Shown in pieces: positions 23,561-34,640 of a stretch of 64,000 nt of DNA. The translations under genes and the position numbers were made by a program. The notes below the pieces were generated by a model, which saw only the letters and a list, made by a program, of their open reading frames with translations, made no database searches and had not been told where the DNA came from. Position 1 is the first letter of the stretch, and every line of letters begins with the position of its first letter. Source of the stretch: Cristatella mucedo (lineage: Eukaryota > Bryozoa > Phylactolaemata > Cristatellidae); NCBI GenBank assembly GCA_009760855.2, contig WPIO01000063.1, positions 2,427,600-2,491,599 of the forward strand. The letters run 5' to 3'.

Positions 23561-24830
23561 GGTACTCAGCTTGCAGTTCCCGCCCTACGAGCGGCGTCTG
23601 AGCTAGAAATTCATCCGAACGACGGTTATGAAAAGATCATAGGTAAGCAAGGTCGTAGGTAAAGGAAATATTGCCAGCACCCGGAGAATCAAAAGTGACC
23701 ACCTCTGGCGTGGTGGATGAACACCTAAGCAGTAAGCATTCAGATTACCCTAAGGCCGTAATTTCCTATGCTGTATGGTCAAATAGCAAAGGATTAAGCC
23801 TTCAGAGGTGATAGCTGTATAGGAATATGAATGATATGTTCGCAAGAAATTCTTGTTTCGGTAAAGAATTGTGCAATGGACATGACAGGATAGTAGTTCA
23901 TGGTGTTAGAGGTGACATGTACAGGGTCAACACCCAAAATCGGCTTGTGGCTGCATGCATTGCATCAGCACTCATTGTCACTTGAAAGACGAACCACAAG
24001 GACAGACTAAACTCTCTGAGAAACAGATGCATTCAGCTGGTCTTATTCTTTGCGAAAGCATGAATTTGTCTTCTTGTCTGCACCCATGAGATTGTCGTAC
24101 CATCTAGAGACCATTGGTATAGACTTGACTAAGTATACAAATTGTTCACCGTCAAGGAGCAGTTAATGAAACAGTAGCCTCACTAAGGCATCACACACAT
24201 CAAGCCATATCTTGATTAGCCGTTAATCATGCGGTAACAGTCAGTTGAAAGCTCGTTCAGTGTGATTCACTGCAAGCTCACAGTGTTTTCTCCATTTTCA
24301 GCTGCAAAAATAGAATAAAGCTAGCTCCTAGAAGCTTGCAGACAAATCTAAAAGATTTACGTGAACCGTTTTCGATTCCTTTTGTCTATCTGCATCATAA
24401 ATCGGATTGCTTTCACAGGCAAGACTTCAAGACTTCTAGTAGTGATGTTTAACATTAACAAGCAGCAGAATATCCCAGATTTCCAGATATTAACCATCCC
24501 AATTGTAGAAGAGATTGTAGTTTCAAGTATTTCAATTGCCCATGCTGTTTGAGAAGCTAATAGCTGTGCCATAAGCAACTACATCTTACTCTCCTGCTGC
24601 CGAAGAAGGCAAACCTTGTTAGCTACCTTAAGCTAGTACTTTCTCGGTACCTTACACGTCACCTGCTATCGTGACTCACACATGTTTGTACCTTTCTTTA
24701 CGTTCAGTGACATAAGTATAATCAAATATAATTCATTTGAATAGCGCCCCATAAAAACTGAGTCTTTATTCAGGCACTTCACATATGCCTCAGGGCTCGA
24801 GCCCACAAACTCAGCAAGACCTTGGTCAGG
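23561..24830 (+). repeat. Forward unit U3, left part
   Basis: Bases 23,620-23,820 match 33,680-33,880 and 49,630-49,820. An old family-B-like tail lies at 23,900-24,060 on the minus strand. Bases 24,160-24,360, with AATAAA near 24,313, match 34,205-34,400, 50,170-50,360 and 60,060-60,260. Bases 24,440-24,620 match 51,150-51,310. The reverse complement is at 8,155-9,234. No intact gene was found. Confidence 0.7.
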
Positions 24831-25085
24831 ACATTATTTAGTGGGTCTCTGGGATTAGTCGTTCATGTGCTCATGCGTGCTGACACTGTGCATGCTGCCA
24901 CTAACCACATTTGCATGCTGACCCTGTGCATGCCACCTTAACCATGTTATTCATGTTATTATCACCCATGAAGTTACTCACCATTTAATCGCATTTTCCA
25001 TTGAAGCAAATGAAGAGCGCATAGAAAGAGATTGAGTTCTCTGAGGGCACTTCATTGAGTGCAATAACATCATTATTATTCTTCT
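24831..25085 (+). mobile_element. Family B 3' end fragment
   Basis: Contains CATTATTTAGTGGGTCTCTG, the tail with CATGCTGCCACTAACCACATTTGCATGC, a slightly decayed hairpin (about 25,014-25,050) and a short ATT-rich end. No coding sequence apart from the last few codons. Confidence 0.85.
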
Positions 25086-25379
25086 TATCCGGAAGGAGCT
25101 CATTGGAAGCTACTTGTTCAAGCTCACATTTTTCGTTTTATACAGCCTGCATGCACTGACATGGCTACCAGCATATGAAGAGATCAGAAACGTTTAGTCT
25201 GGCTCGCAAGTATAGCCCTATCACATGTCTTTTTCAGTCATTCGATGTAAAAACCATCCTAAGAATCTCACTTTTAGGATTTTCTTAAGGACAAAGTCTA
25301 AAAAGCAATCTTGTCAAAGTAATTGAGAATAATATATTCAATTTAATTTAATTACTATTTTTTTCAAATCTTTCTGCAA
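25086..25379. other. Reversed fragment of the TATA-box block, then AT-rich spacer
   Basis: Bases 25,115-25,205 are the reverse complement of about 34,560-34,640: TTTTATAC at 25,136-25,143 corresponds to GTATAAAA, followed by the shared GCATGCA and AGACTAAACGTTTCTGATC segments. The rest is AT-rich with nothing recognised. Confidence 0.55.
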
Positions 25380-26505
25380 GCTAATTTAGAAAATTTAGGC
25401 AGCTATTGAAAACAACACCTAAATTTCGAGCACGTGGGAATGGTCTCACGACAGCATCACCTATTAGAAGAGCAAAGCCTTTGAATCTGGCTACATGTTT
25501 AGGATGTCCTATGAGCAGAAGTTTAATTTTTTTCTTCGTGTATTTTCAAGAAACTTTCCGACATCCAGGATTTATTGACAGCAAGGCAAGCACTCAGTTT
25601 CTCAGTTGCTCCAGCAGATTCCGAAAGTTTGATTGACAAATACACCTGAGTATCGTCAGCATAAAAGTGATATCCTATTCCGTTGGCCTTTGCATGATTT
25701 TACTTACCATTCAATTGCATTTCACTTTGCAGCAAATGTAAAGCGCCTGGAGAGAGATTAAGTTCTCTGAGGGCACTGTATCAAGTAAATTATTATTATT
25801 ATTATTAATCACTTTCCCCAGGGGTTGGGTATAAATGAAAAACGAAAAGGGACCGAGGACGGACGCTTAAGAGGCTCCACAGGTGACCGGGCTCGTGGGT
25901 GAGACCAGATCCCCACACGACATGGATTGAACACGATCAGACAAGTACGATTTCAACCACGCCATTGCCATTTCTGCCAGACCGATCGTTATTCCTAATC
26001 GTTTGTAGTAGGACATCGTGATTAATGGTGTCAAAGACTGCTGAAAGATCTAGCAGAGCAAGGGCTGTGAAATTCCCGTCATCGTTACCTTAAATAACGT
26101 CATTGTTAACATGGAGGAGAGCAGGTTCGTGCAGCACTGTCTCTTGAACCCCGACTGAAATGTCTCTGACATTTCTTTCTTCAAAATTTGCTGCCAGCTG
26201 CTTAGCGACAATTTGTTTAGGAATCTTTGACAAAAAAGGAAGAAGAGAAACTTGGGCTAGTTTTCAAGGACTTATATATCCAATCTAGACTTTTTAAGTA
26301 TGGGTATAATGATTGCCTATTTGAATGACTTGGGTACGAGACCTTTGTCCAAATAAGCATTAAAAAGCTCGTTATGGCAGGGCTAAGTTTGTCTATTAAT
26401 TAAAACCACAGCTGTGATAGTATAGCGTCTTCAGGAGAAGAGCTCTTTTTTACTACACTTTACCAAGATAGCCACATCGCTTGCAGATTCCACGGAAAAT
26501 ATTTT
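25380..26505 (-). pseudogene. Family A retrotransposon copy, antisense, with nested family B insert
   Basis: On the minus strand it aligns with the family A RT from the SDVSACEVA region (about 26,490) through NYRP, IDHDVL (about 26,010) and GVPQ to the YADD box and SFKPSES segment (about 25,650-25,600), ending near 25,380. Frames are heavily broken. Bases 25,688-25,808 are foreign: a very short family B 3' end landed between the LGKVIK and YADD segments. It is the U3 counterpart of the copy at 6,236-7,745. Confidence 0.85.
25688..25808 (+). mobile_element. Minimal family B insertion (~121 bp) nested in family A
   Basis: Begins TGCATGATTTTACTTACC, continues through GCAAATGTAAAGCGCC with the hairpin (about 25,738-25,777) and ends in an ATT run. 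The host element continues uninterrupted on both sides (ATTCC...GGCCTT and ATCACTTTCCCCAGGGG), which fixes the insert limits. It carries essentially only the last stretch of the 3' UTR, the hairpin and the tail. Confidence 0.88.
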
Positions 26506-27741
26506 AAGGAAGGCAATGGTAATCTTTTAAGGAACTTAATGGTGAGGTACATGCTACTACAGCTGTTATAACCTCACTGCTCCACCAACTACCTACTGGT
26601 TATGCTGCAGGTTACTTAATTGTAATGGGACTCTGACCCTTTATACATCCATTGCAGGCTATAGCCCAAAAATAAATGTACCATCTAAGAGGATGAATAG
26701 TCACAAAAAGGCTAGAAAATGCTAGCTTAGCACGCCACAGCAATAATCGTAATAGGTGTTCTAGAGGCACCGGATTCTTACAAACTCCGCCTGTTACTTT
26801 ACCCCTCCATACTAATTCAAATCGAGGTTTACAGGAGATTTTGTGGTACTTTTTAACTGATACATGCAAGGCACGCATCTCAACGGATGAGCTCGTAAGA
26901 ACACCTCACCTGGTTTTTCTTATTTAACCCACAGGGTCTGATAGGTTGGGTGTCGTGGTTGCTGAAATGTTAAATGCATCGCTTGGCCCTATACATTTCA
27001 GATTTCAGCAGAGGCATCTCTGAATAAGTTGCATTAAATCTCCTCAAGACTATGCCTATTACGGATATAATCTACTAATCCATGTGTGAGTTGCTAGCCT
27101 TGTTTGAGGATTATATCCTCGAGTTCCTCATCGTAATATTTACAGGTAATGCACCACCGTTTATTACTGAAAGTCCTAAACTTCACATCGATGACTAGAG
27201 AATCGGGATAGCTCATTCATTTCTAAGGTTTCTCGAAAAACTTCAGATTGGTCTTAAAACTTGGTTGCGCGGCTAAACTTGGTGACTTTGTTTGACCTCC
27301 CACTACCGTAGGGAAGCCTGAGCCGCTGACCAAGTTTTCGAATGCTTGCTCTCCCCGATCAACAAAATGCCCGAATTAGATTTCAGGTCGTAGGAAATCG
27401 TCGCCCAGTTTTGCATCTTTCTTTTGGACAGATGATCTTGATAAAGTTGATGCTAAGAAGCTTGCAGCTCAACTGAAAAAGTATGAAATCAGAAAGACTA
27501 CAATCGAGATTGAAGCGACACCACTGCACCGACACTGCACACCTCGATATCCAATATAGCAGCCGACCAATCAACCGTATCCTATGCAGCAACGACGATA
27601 GAATGTCACCCCTTCACCTTGCTGGGTCTGCGACTTGCCATCTTGGAGGCTATTGATCACAATATTCTACTTGAACGATTAAGATACACGATCGGTCTGC
27701 TAAACCATGCAGTGTGAGTGCAGAAAGCCCGCCTGTAGATC

Positions 27742-28191
27742 TTGACTAAGGGCGACCTCGCATCTTATGTAATTAGGTCCGGTTTTGAGCGGCACTGCTT
27801 GGACAGCTCTGGAGCAGTCTCAGCAAAGATAACTGCGGAATACCAGAAGGTATCACGGAGAAGTCAGGTAAAGGTGTACACCGGACTCGGAGTCACCCGA
27901 GGCCCTGTGGGAGAAAGAGGCCTCCTGGGACATGGAGTGACGTGCGATCCTTTAGGTGCAACACCGAAGTATCATACAGAAAGCCACTCTGATTTTCCTA
28001 GTGAAACTCTTCCGGGTTACATTTACTTTACCATAGAGCTTTTGGATTTTCGGACGGAGATGCATACATATGAACATTTACAACTTCCTATACGGACCCA
28101 GACGTGGATCTTATCTGGTATCTCAAGAGTACGTACTTGGCGATCGCCATCAAAATTCAGCTCTTCGTTTTACTCGATCTTCGTAGCATGA
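27742..28191 (+). other. 149-codon open frame in the duplicated block, function unknown
   Basis: An uninterrupted frame that starts MTKGDLASYVIRSGF and contains EYQKVSRRSQVKVYTG and GVTRGPVGERGLLGHG. No domain, signal peptide or membrane segment is recognised. The copy at 3,745-4,057 has a TAG early in the frame and a second stop after TEMHT; the inverted copy at 5,422-5,667 is also cut short. The frame is therefore not maintained between copies, and similarity reflects recent duplication. It is listed because it is the longest stop-free stretch in the block. Confidence 0.25.
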
Positions 28192-28420
28192 GACCATATG
28201 TCCATTACCAGCCATTATCGGAAACAGCTTAGTCGATATTATGTTGTTCTATAGATACGCCTCTCCAGCTAACACGCCTGATTTCCTCGTCGGATTAATG
28301 GCATTACAGACGGGCCACTAAGTTAGCTGATTTAATAGCACCATTTATACAAGCCTGGAAGAAGCATTTCGGCTTCAATCCTGCTTGTAGTGGACAGCAC
28401 CGAGCTGCCTGCAGCTACTG

Positions 28421-28482
28421 CAGGCGTTGAACCCACGATTCGGGTGATAAAGAACGAGTGCTAAGACCCAGAGTGGCTAAGT
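28421..28482 (-). repeat. tRNA-derived SINE head
   Basis: On the minus strand: GTCTTAGCACTCG, an anticodon-arm-like stretch and GTGGGTTCAACGCC containing a perfect B box (GGTTCAACGCC). It is the orthologue of 4,931-4,992 in the inverted unit. Confidence 0.5.
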
Positions 28483-28690
28483 AATCTCGCACGAAGTAGG
28501 GCTTTCACAGTTCCCAAGTGAGGAAAAATGGTTGCCAAATAAACAGTGCTACACGTTTTGAAATCGCAATAGCAGCTGCTTCAGCTCCGAGTAGCTCGGA
28601 GCAGATATATTTTGGTGTGCATTCGAATGGGTGAGTTGCGAAGCGGACGCCGACAGCAACTATGGTTTTTTGCTTGCTTAGGCGGTCGCT

Positions 28691-30660
28691 CCACATTCGG
28701 CTGCCCTACCTTTTCTGTGCCGTTGTGTAATTGTTCGAAGGCACAGCCTTTTACTCTGAATCGCCGAGAGAAGTAGGTAATTACTCCAGCAGCCGTTTTC
28801 TTTCCACCGGTCATTTTGCGGCAGCGGCTGTTTCTCTTTGTCCCCTCCAGAGCACAGAGATGCACACTTGCCGCAGGCGTGCAGCCGCATCTCCTCTGGA
28901 AGCTCTAATCACTCCACCCGGTGGAGCTGCCACGCCAAAAGCCACGTAGTCCAAGGCACAGCTTGCACGCCTCTCGAGGGGCGCGCATCTTCTGCTGCGA
29001 ACTTCTGGGCTGATCGTCTTTAAGCAGCAGCCCTTCGGCCTGGTAACCTTCTATCCAAATGGCTAGCAGGAGAAAGGCGACGAGAATAATAGCAGAATCT
29101 CGTTAGATGACAAGAGCATCAGCTTAGCTGGAGAAGTGAGGGCTTATCGCCTCGTTGCCCATTGTGAACAGGAACATTTTTTCGCTGGCCGACTGGCAGG
29201 GATTCGTTCAAGCAGAAGCGTCGGGGAACCAGAAAAGCGTTCAGGCGTCAAAGCGGAAAGATTTCCCCTTTCAGGCGACCTACCTAAATTAGGCACCTGG
29301 GCACGATGACGGCCATCATCCTGAAGACCTTGGCTTTAAACTTTAAATGCCCTCAACGTGACTCAAGGGGACGGGCTGACGTCAAGCGAAACTGCAATTG
29401 TCAGCAGGGCGCTAGTAGTCGCTATGCGACACTTCGGATAGCAAGTAAAGTTGTAGCTGAACTAAAAACCGGGTTTTCGCATCGCCGATACCGAGGCCGA
29501 CATCTTGCATGATGTCAATAGAATTTGAGGTAGGAGATAAGGAATAAGATTTGAAAAACTCACCCAAGACAATATAAATTGGACTCAGGTAAAGTTAACA
29601 CACCTTACATCCTATGGTTACGAAAGTCAAATGTTTGGATGTCAAGCTCGCTGAATGAAAACTTTTCATTCTCAGTAAATTTTACTCAAAAACGGCTTTT
29701 TGAGCACACTTTTTAAGATTGCCTTCACTCTGTAGCTTTTTTACTCTGGCTAGAACGACATAACCGCCAGATGCTGGCATTGTGTCGTTGCATATCGTGC
29801 AAACGCGAGTCACTGAGTAACTAACCAGGATTCAACATTTCAAGTACTAGGCTTCGCGTGAGCTAAGCCATCCCGGAGTGTCATGAAAACACTACAGTGG
29901 AAGAGCTAACGGAAAGCTAGCATGCTGTGTCTCATCAGATTTTTACGTTGCAGTATGACTCACTTTCCGCATATGCTTGCTTTCGTCGGCTCTAGGGCTT
30001 CGAAATGCCCTTAGATTAAGCTAGCCTCTGCACACAAAGTAAGAATGGGTTAGAATGCCTTCAGGAGTTAGTATTGGCACCAGAAGCCTCACAGGCATTA
30101 AGTTAGCTAAGAAAAGCAATCCTGCGAGCACACTCGCTATGTTCTTTTGGCTGTGTGGATTTACTTCCGGAGATACATAACCTTACATTACACTGCATAC
30201 AGGATTTCCCGTTGGGATACTGTTGCGATCGTTTAGCGTGCTTTTGGTCCGCTCGTGGCCCACATTCTGGATTCGACGAGTCCAAACGTAAGTACACAGC
30301 CAGAGGCAGCTGGCTTAGTTCGGTGCAAACTGAAGATCCCGAGTCCAGCTTTAAAGAGCTCGGGCGAGGCACAATCGTAGCTTGCTTTCTACTCCAGAGA
30401 AATCCGGATTGCATGGTGGCCACTTGATGTACGGCAGCGATCTTGTTTCGCTCATCGCTGGGTGTGCCGAAGAGGCGGCTCAAGCTAAAGCAGCCAGGTG
30501 GTAGGTTGATCACCATCATTCGCGATCATGTGAGTATGGGAACGTCTAAAGGCCAAGGCCATATGAAAGCCGGCACCGTGAGATAAGCAGGCTGCTGCGA
30601 CTCTGGAGTCGACATGAGCATTCAAGCTGATTTAAGCTCTATGCCAATGGGTTCAAATTC
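28691..30660. other. Unassigned region, locally GC-rich, no gene recognised
   Basis: About 2 kb that does not match other units of the window. Bases 28,830-29,060 are GC-richer than the surroundings. Two overlapping opposite frames (30,103-30,519 minus, 138 codons; 30,155-30,427 plus, 90 codons) lack any recognisable motif. No terminal repeats, tandem repeats or intron signals stood out. It could be host intergenic DNA or an unknown element. Confidence 0.4.
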
Positions 30661-32690
30661 AGCATTGAGCGATCCTCTATAGCCGCCGGAAGAGCTGAGA
30701 GGCACTCAATAAGAACGTGGTGGTCGATAGTAGCCAAAGCTTCCGAAAGATTGAGCAAACCAAGAAAGCAAGCAAAGATAGTCTACTCATGCCGGCATTC
30801 CTAAGTTGGTCGATGTCCACCAGAAAAAATGCTCACTCTGTGGAATTATTAGTTCAAAAGCCAGACTAGTCTTACAGACTAGGTTTAAATGTTTCCATCT
30901 ACGAGCTAAGCTGGTCTGCCACGACTCCTTCCAGTGTCTTTGAGAGGAATTATAGAGGAGTGACTGGGCGGTAGTTTCGCAAGTTCCCTCGGTCTGCTGT
31001 CAGTTTCTTGAGTAGTGATCTGACAACAGATTTTTTAAAAGCAGCTGGGACATGACCGGAGGCTAATGACGTATTCATGATGTTAGTAATGCATTACAGC
31101 AGCTGGTTAATACAACGTAGGAGCAAGACTGTAGGAATAGGTCTTAAAGGCTTTACCGTCTTCTTTGTTTGCGATACGAACTTTAGAACGAGGTCAATTG
31201 TGACCTGCTTGAATGCAGACATTAGGTGCTGCATGGACTTGAGGGCCATAATTTAAGGGAGGATGTTGCCATCGTAGGGATTCACTCCGGGATCTTGTCT
31301 ATCTTTGAACAAAGAAGCTAGAGAATTGATCATCTAGATCATCCCTGCTATTAACACCTAAGGAGCTAAGCCGGGAGTAGGTTGAGGAGAAGATGGTTTA
31401 TTCTTGACGTATTAGAGTTATTGTGTATCCATTATTCATCAGTATTTTTTAAGAAGCTAGACTTTGCCTTGGCCAAAATCAATTGGTATTATCTACAGTG
31501 GTCCACGTATGCATGTCGATGGACAGTTAGTCATGATGTCTTGCGTGCTATTTAAAATTCTCGATTAGTAGACCTAGCTAGTTTGATGTTGGTGATAACC
31601 ATAGGTCGTCTGAGCGTGGGTGTGCAGAGTGCTTAGTCGGAGGTGCAAACTCATCAAAAATTTCACCCAGTATTGAGTTGTAGCTAACTACAAATGATTA
31701 AAGGTTGGAAGGGAGACTGAGCAGTAGAGGCGAGGCAGACATTCTCGCACGGACAGCATTGAAGTCATGGGTTTTCAGGTTTTGTGATTTACCGGTAATT
31801 TAACAGCAGAAAGAGGAAGAGGAGGAGGGCACACATAGTAGGCAAAATGAGACCTTCAATTGGTCAGATAAGCAGGATTTGCTAATAGTTCGGGAGGATA
31901 AAGTGCAGATATACGAGGAAATGCGGCCGGGTGTGTGATTTTTGATTAGAGTTGGGCCATGCACGTGAGCCGCAAGAGACAACGAGTCAGGCAATGCGTG
32001 AAATTCTGTACTGAAGGCGTCATCTAAGCTATCGAAGTGGATATTGATATCAGCCATCTTGAGGAAGGATCAATTTCTTTCACACAGAATCGAAATGAAA
32101 TCAGGTAAAGCTGATATAAAGGAGCATTGGGTGTTTGGTAAGAGATAGGCTACTGCCACCATCAGTAGCTTGTTTTCTGGTGAAATAAAGATAATCAACT
32201 CAAAAGACTGCTCCGAGGGTACTTCAAATAGCTTACAGTTGAATTTTGAGCTCGTAATCAGAGCAACTCCTGGTCCAGTTGGGATGTATCTAGGGGTGTG
32301 AAAGAATGAGAAACCAGTCGGGTAGCGCCTTTAATTGTCGAGCAGTTTACCGGTTTCCGCTAAATCTCAGTTAAGGCGAGCAGGTTGAGACCATTTCCGG
32401 AAAAAGTTCACTTATTACTAGAATTTTATATCATCTTTAGCGAGGATTCCAAAGAAAAGATTTAAGTAGAGCTACTGGAGTTAGCACTGGCTTGATGACT
32501 GCAAAGTTAGAGAGATTCACAGTGACACTTTTCTGGGAGCGAGCTGAGTGGTTCGAGATAATGCTACGAAAACCTAACGAGCGGGTACTCAGCTCACTAT
32601 TTCCGCCAAATGACTTGCATAAGCTAACTGCCCAGGCCACAGTGGCGGCTCTTGGGTGCTTGTGTTTAGCGAATGCATAATTCACGATAC
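30661..32690 (-). pseudogene. Old antisense family B retrotransposon opening unit U4
   Basis: On the minus strand it aligns with the RT motif A region (SKAFDTIDHH-like, about 30,720-30,780), the linker (about 31,000-31,560) and the endonuclease, with a DINIHFDSLDDAF segment at about 32,020-32,055 and a SDQLKVSF box in place of SDH at about 31,840-31,870. The 3' half with hairpin is absent. It is heavily decayed, older than 20,343-23,560, and has an orthologue at 47,297-48,740. Confidence 0.8.
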
Positions 32691-34599
32691 TTTTTAGCTG
32701 CGCCAGAAATATCTAGGAATGCATTTGTACTACGATGACGAAGTGATAATAGGTTACGAGATAGCTTATAGTTATGTTATTAGAGAATACAGGTTACGAG
32801 CCGCTGGCGTAGCTAAGGCCGCAGGTGGTGTAGGTGACCCAGCAGGCCGAAGCGATAAGCGTTCAGAAGCCCTTAGGCAAGTAATTTCTTATGTGCGATG
32901 GTCAAACAACAACAGGAGTAGCTTAAGCACGGAACTTAGCTGTATCGTATCCGTGTATGACGATCGCAAGAACTTTGATTTTTTAAGCATTCTGCAATGG
33001 AGAATGAACGGGCGAGCATGCTATATGTTGGGACGCAAAAAACCGGGAAAAATGGATTTCTTGTGCACAGAGTCTAAATAGGGTCAGAGCAATCGGAGAT
33101 GAAGGATGACTTAGAAACTGGGCAACGAGAGGCTACTGCCACCAGTGGAAGCTTATCGTTGGATGAACTCATAAGAACTGATTAGAAAGACTGGTTCGAG
33201 GTTACTGCAAACGGATTAAATTTGAAGGTTGGCAGTGCAATGACCGTGATTCCGCCACCAGTATCGATGCATCCCTGCGTAGGAAAGACGGATAAACCAG
33301 TTGACGATGCTTTGATTACAGTCATGCACGTAACCTATTTCAGGCTTGTCTCAGTCAAGGCAAACAGATCAAAATCAATCTCATTAATTATATCGCCTAT
33401 TATGTCGGGTTTATTGCACTTTGAGCGAGCGTTCCACAAACATGTCTTAAAATTGGTCAAGGGGATGGACATGATAAGCAAGTTGACCACTAAGTTAGAG
33501 AGCTTCATAGCAAGGCATGAGCGAGATTCCTCAGGGCGGCTCTAGATAATGCTGGGGATCCAAAATGATTAAGTCCTTCAGTATTGGCCCGATTGAGCAC
33601 ACAGCAAAGTCTTTCTTTTGTTAATGCATAATTCGAGGGCCATAGCAACGGCAAAAATATATAGGAATGCATGTGAACTTCGATAACTAACGATCATAGG
33701 TAAGCGAGGTCTTAAGTAATAGCACATTTACCAGCAGCAGGACGACACAACGTGGCCGCCACTGGCCTGGCTGATCAAGACATAAGCAGTAAGCTTTAGA
33801 TGAGCGTTGGCTTGTAATTTCCAACACTCCCGTCAAACGGCCAACAGCTAAGCCTTCATGTGTGATAGCTGTACTTAATTTTAAATACGATATTAGCTAG
33901 AAACTTGGTTTTCAGAGCAGAATGCTGAAATTTAAAAGGCAAGCTTGTAGTGTTTTGTGTAAAAGGCAATATGCACAAGGCAATGCGGAATTACGGTAAG
34001 CAGTGAAAGGGATAGTGTCACCACTCATAGTCATTTGAAAGATTAACAACGAGTACACAGCAAATGCTGCCACAAACAGAGGTGTGGAAGTGAAATCACG
34101 TTATTTAAGACAGCATAAGTTATTCTTTTTTACTGTGCCCATGACATTGTCCCAACCACTCCTCACTATAGGGCATCCATATAGAGTTGGCAAATTCCAT
34201 ACACGTTTTCCACCTTGCAGCACTTCAACAGACAGTAGCCTCACCAGGGTATCACCTAGATACACGGAGAGCTAGAATAGCCGTAGATCTTAGGGTAGCT
34301 GTCAGCTGCAAGCTCGCAGAGTGCCGTTTAATGCAAGCTCACTCTATTTTCTCCTGTTTAAGTTGTAATTATGAAATAAAGTTAGTCGACTTCTGCTCGC
34401 AGACAGATGTAAACTAAATATGTGTTATTTTTGATGCCTTTGATCCATCTGCATAACTTAGACTTCGTTCTTTAGAAAATATTGAAGCTGCGATTCTCAG
34501 AAATATTCTTTAGATTGCAAGACTAAAAATAGTTATTGCACAGCTAATCAATGGAACTAGACTAAACGTTTCTGATCTACTTGCACTCTGGTAGCTTAT
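32691..34599 (+). repeat. Forward unit U4, segment upstream of the TATA-box block
   Basis: Matches 48,660-50,540 of U5 throughout: 32,715-32,960 with 48,680-48,910, the endonuclease relic, 33,680-33,880 with 49,630-49,830, and 34,190-34,420 with 50,150-50,360. AATAAA at about 34,375 is kept in U5 (about 50,320) and U3 (about 24,313). An old family-B-like tail lies near 33,950-34,090 (minus). No intact gene was seen. Confidence 0.72.
33170..33545 (-). pseudogene. Endonuclease relic of an L2/CR1 element
   Basis: On the minus strand the DNA aligns with the start of a family B endonuclease (a GFSF-like segment, then GGGI and SNQSF segments), with many stops. The U5 orthologue at 49,120-49,420 preserves a longer frame (49,073-49,276 minus) with DATPTGFSFFPTHRC and DTGGGITF. 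It is a second endonuclease piece inside the unit, separate from the copy at 30,661-32,690. Confidence 0.65.
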
Positions 34600-34640
34600 T
34601 TTGGTGCATGCAGGCAGTATATAAACAGAAAATGTAAGCT
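34600..34640 (+). promoter_or_regulatory. Conserved TATA-containing block
   Basis: GGTGCATGCAGGCAG is followed by TATATAAA at 34,618-34,625. The orthologous positions read TATAAAAA at 60,456-60,463 (U6), a decayed TATACAA at 50,574-50,580 (U5) and, in a reversed fragment, GTATAAAA at 25,136-25,143 (minus). The box is kept in three of four copies. It lies about 3.2 kb upstream of the peptide gene exon, so a link to that gene is only a possibility; an unrelated transcript or chance are alternatives. Confidence 0.4.

Larger units (their letters stand above)
26506..28690 (+). repeat. Forward unit U3, right part, including near-identical block
   Basis: Bases 26,752-28,179 are the near-identical partner of 2,737-4,158. 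The whole stretch is also present inverted at 4,741-6,235. An RT relic of family A lies at about 27,380-27,730. Related but much more diverged blocks lie at 42,600-43,650 and 57,250-58,540. Confidence 0.85.

Noticed and set aside
30103-30519. 138-codon minus-strand frame overlapping a 90-codon plus-strand frame
   Set aside because: No motif, no splice context and no paralogue; two long overlapping frames in a GC-richer patch are expected by chance.
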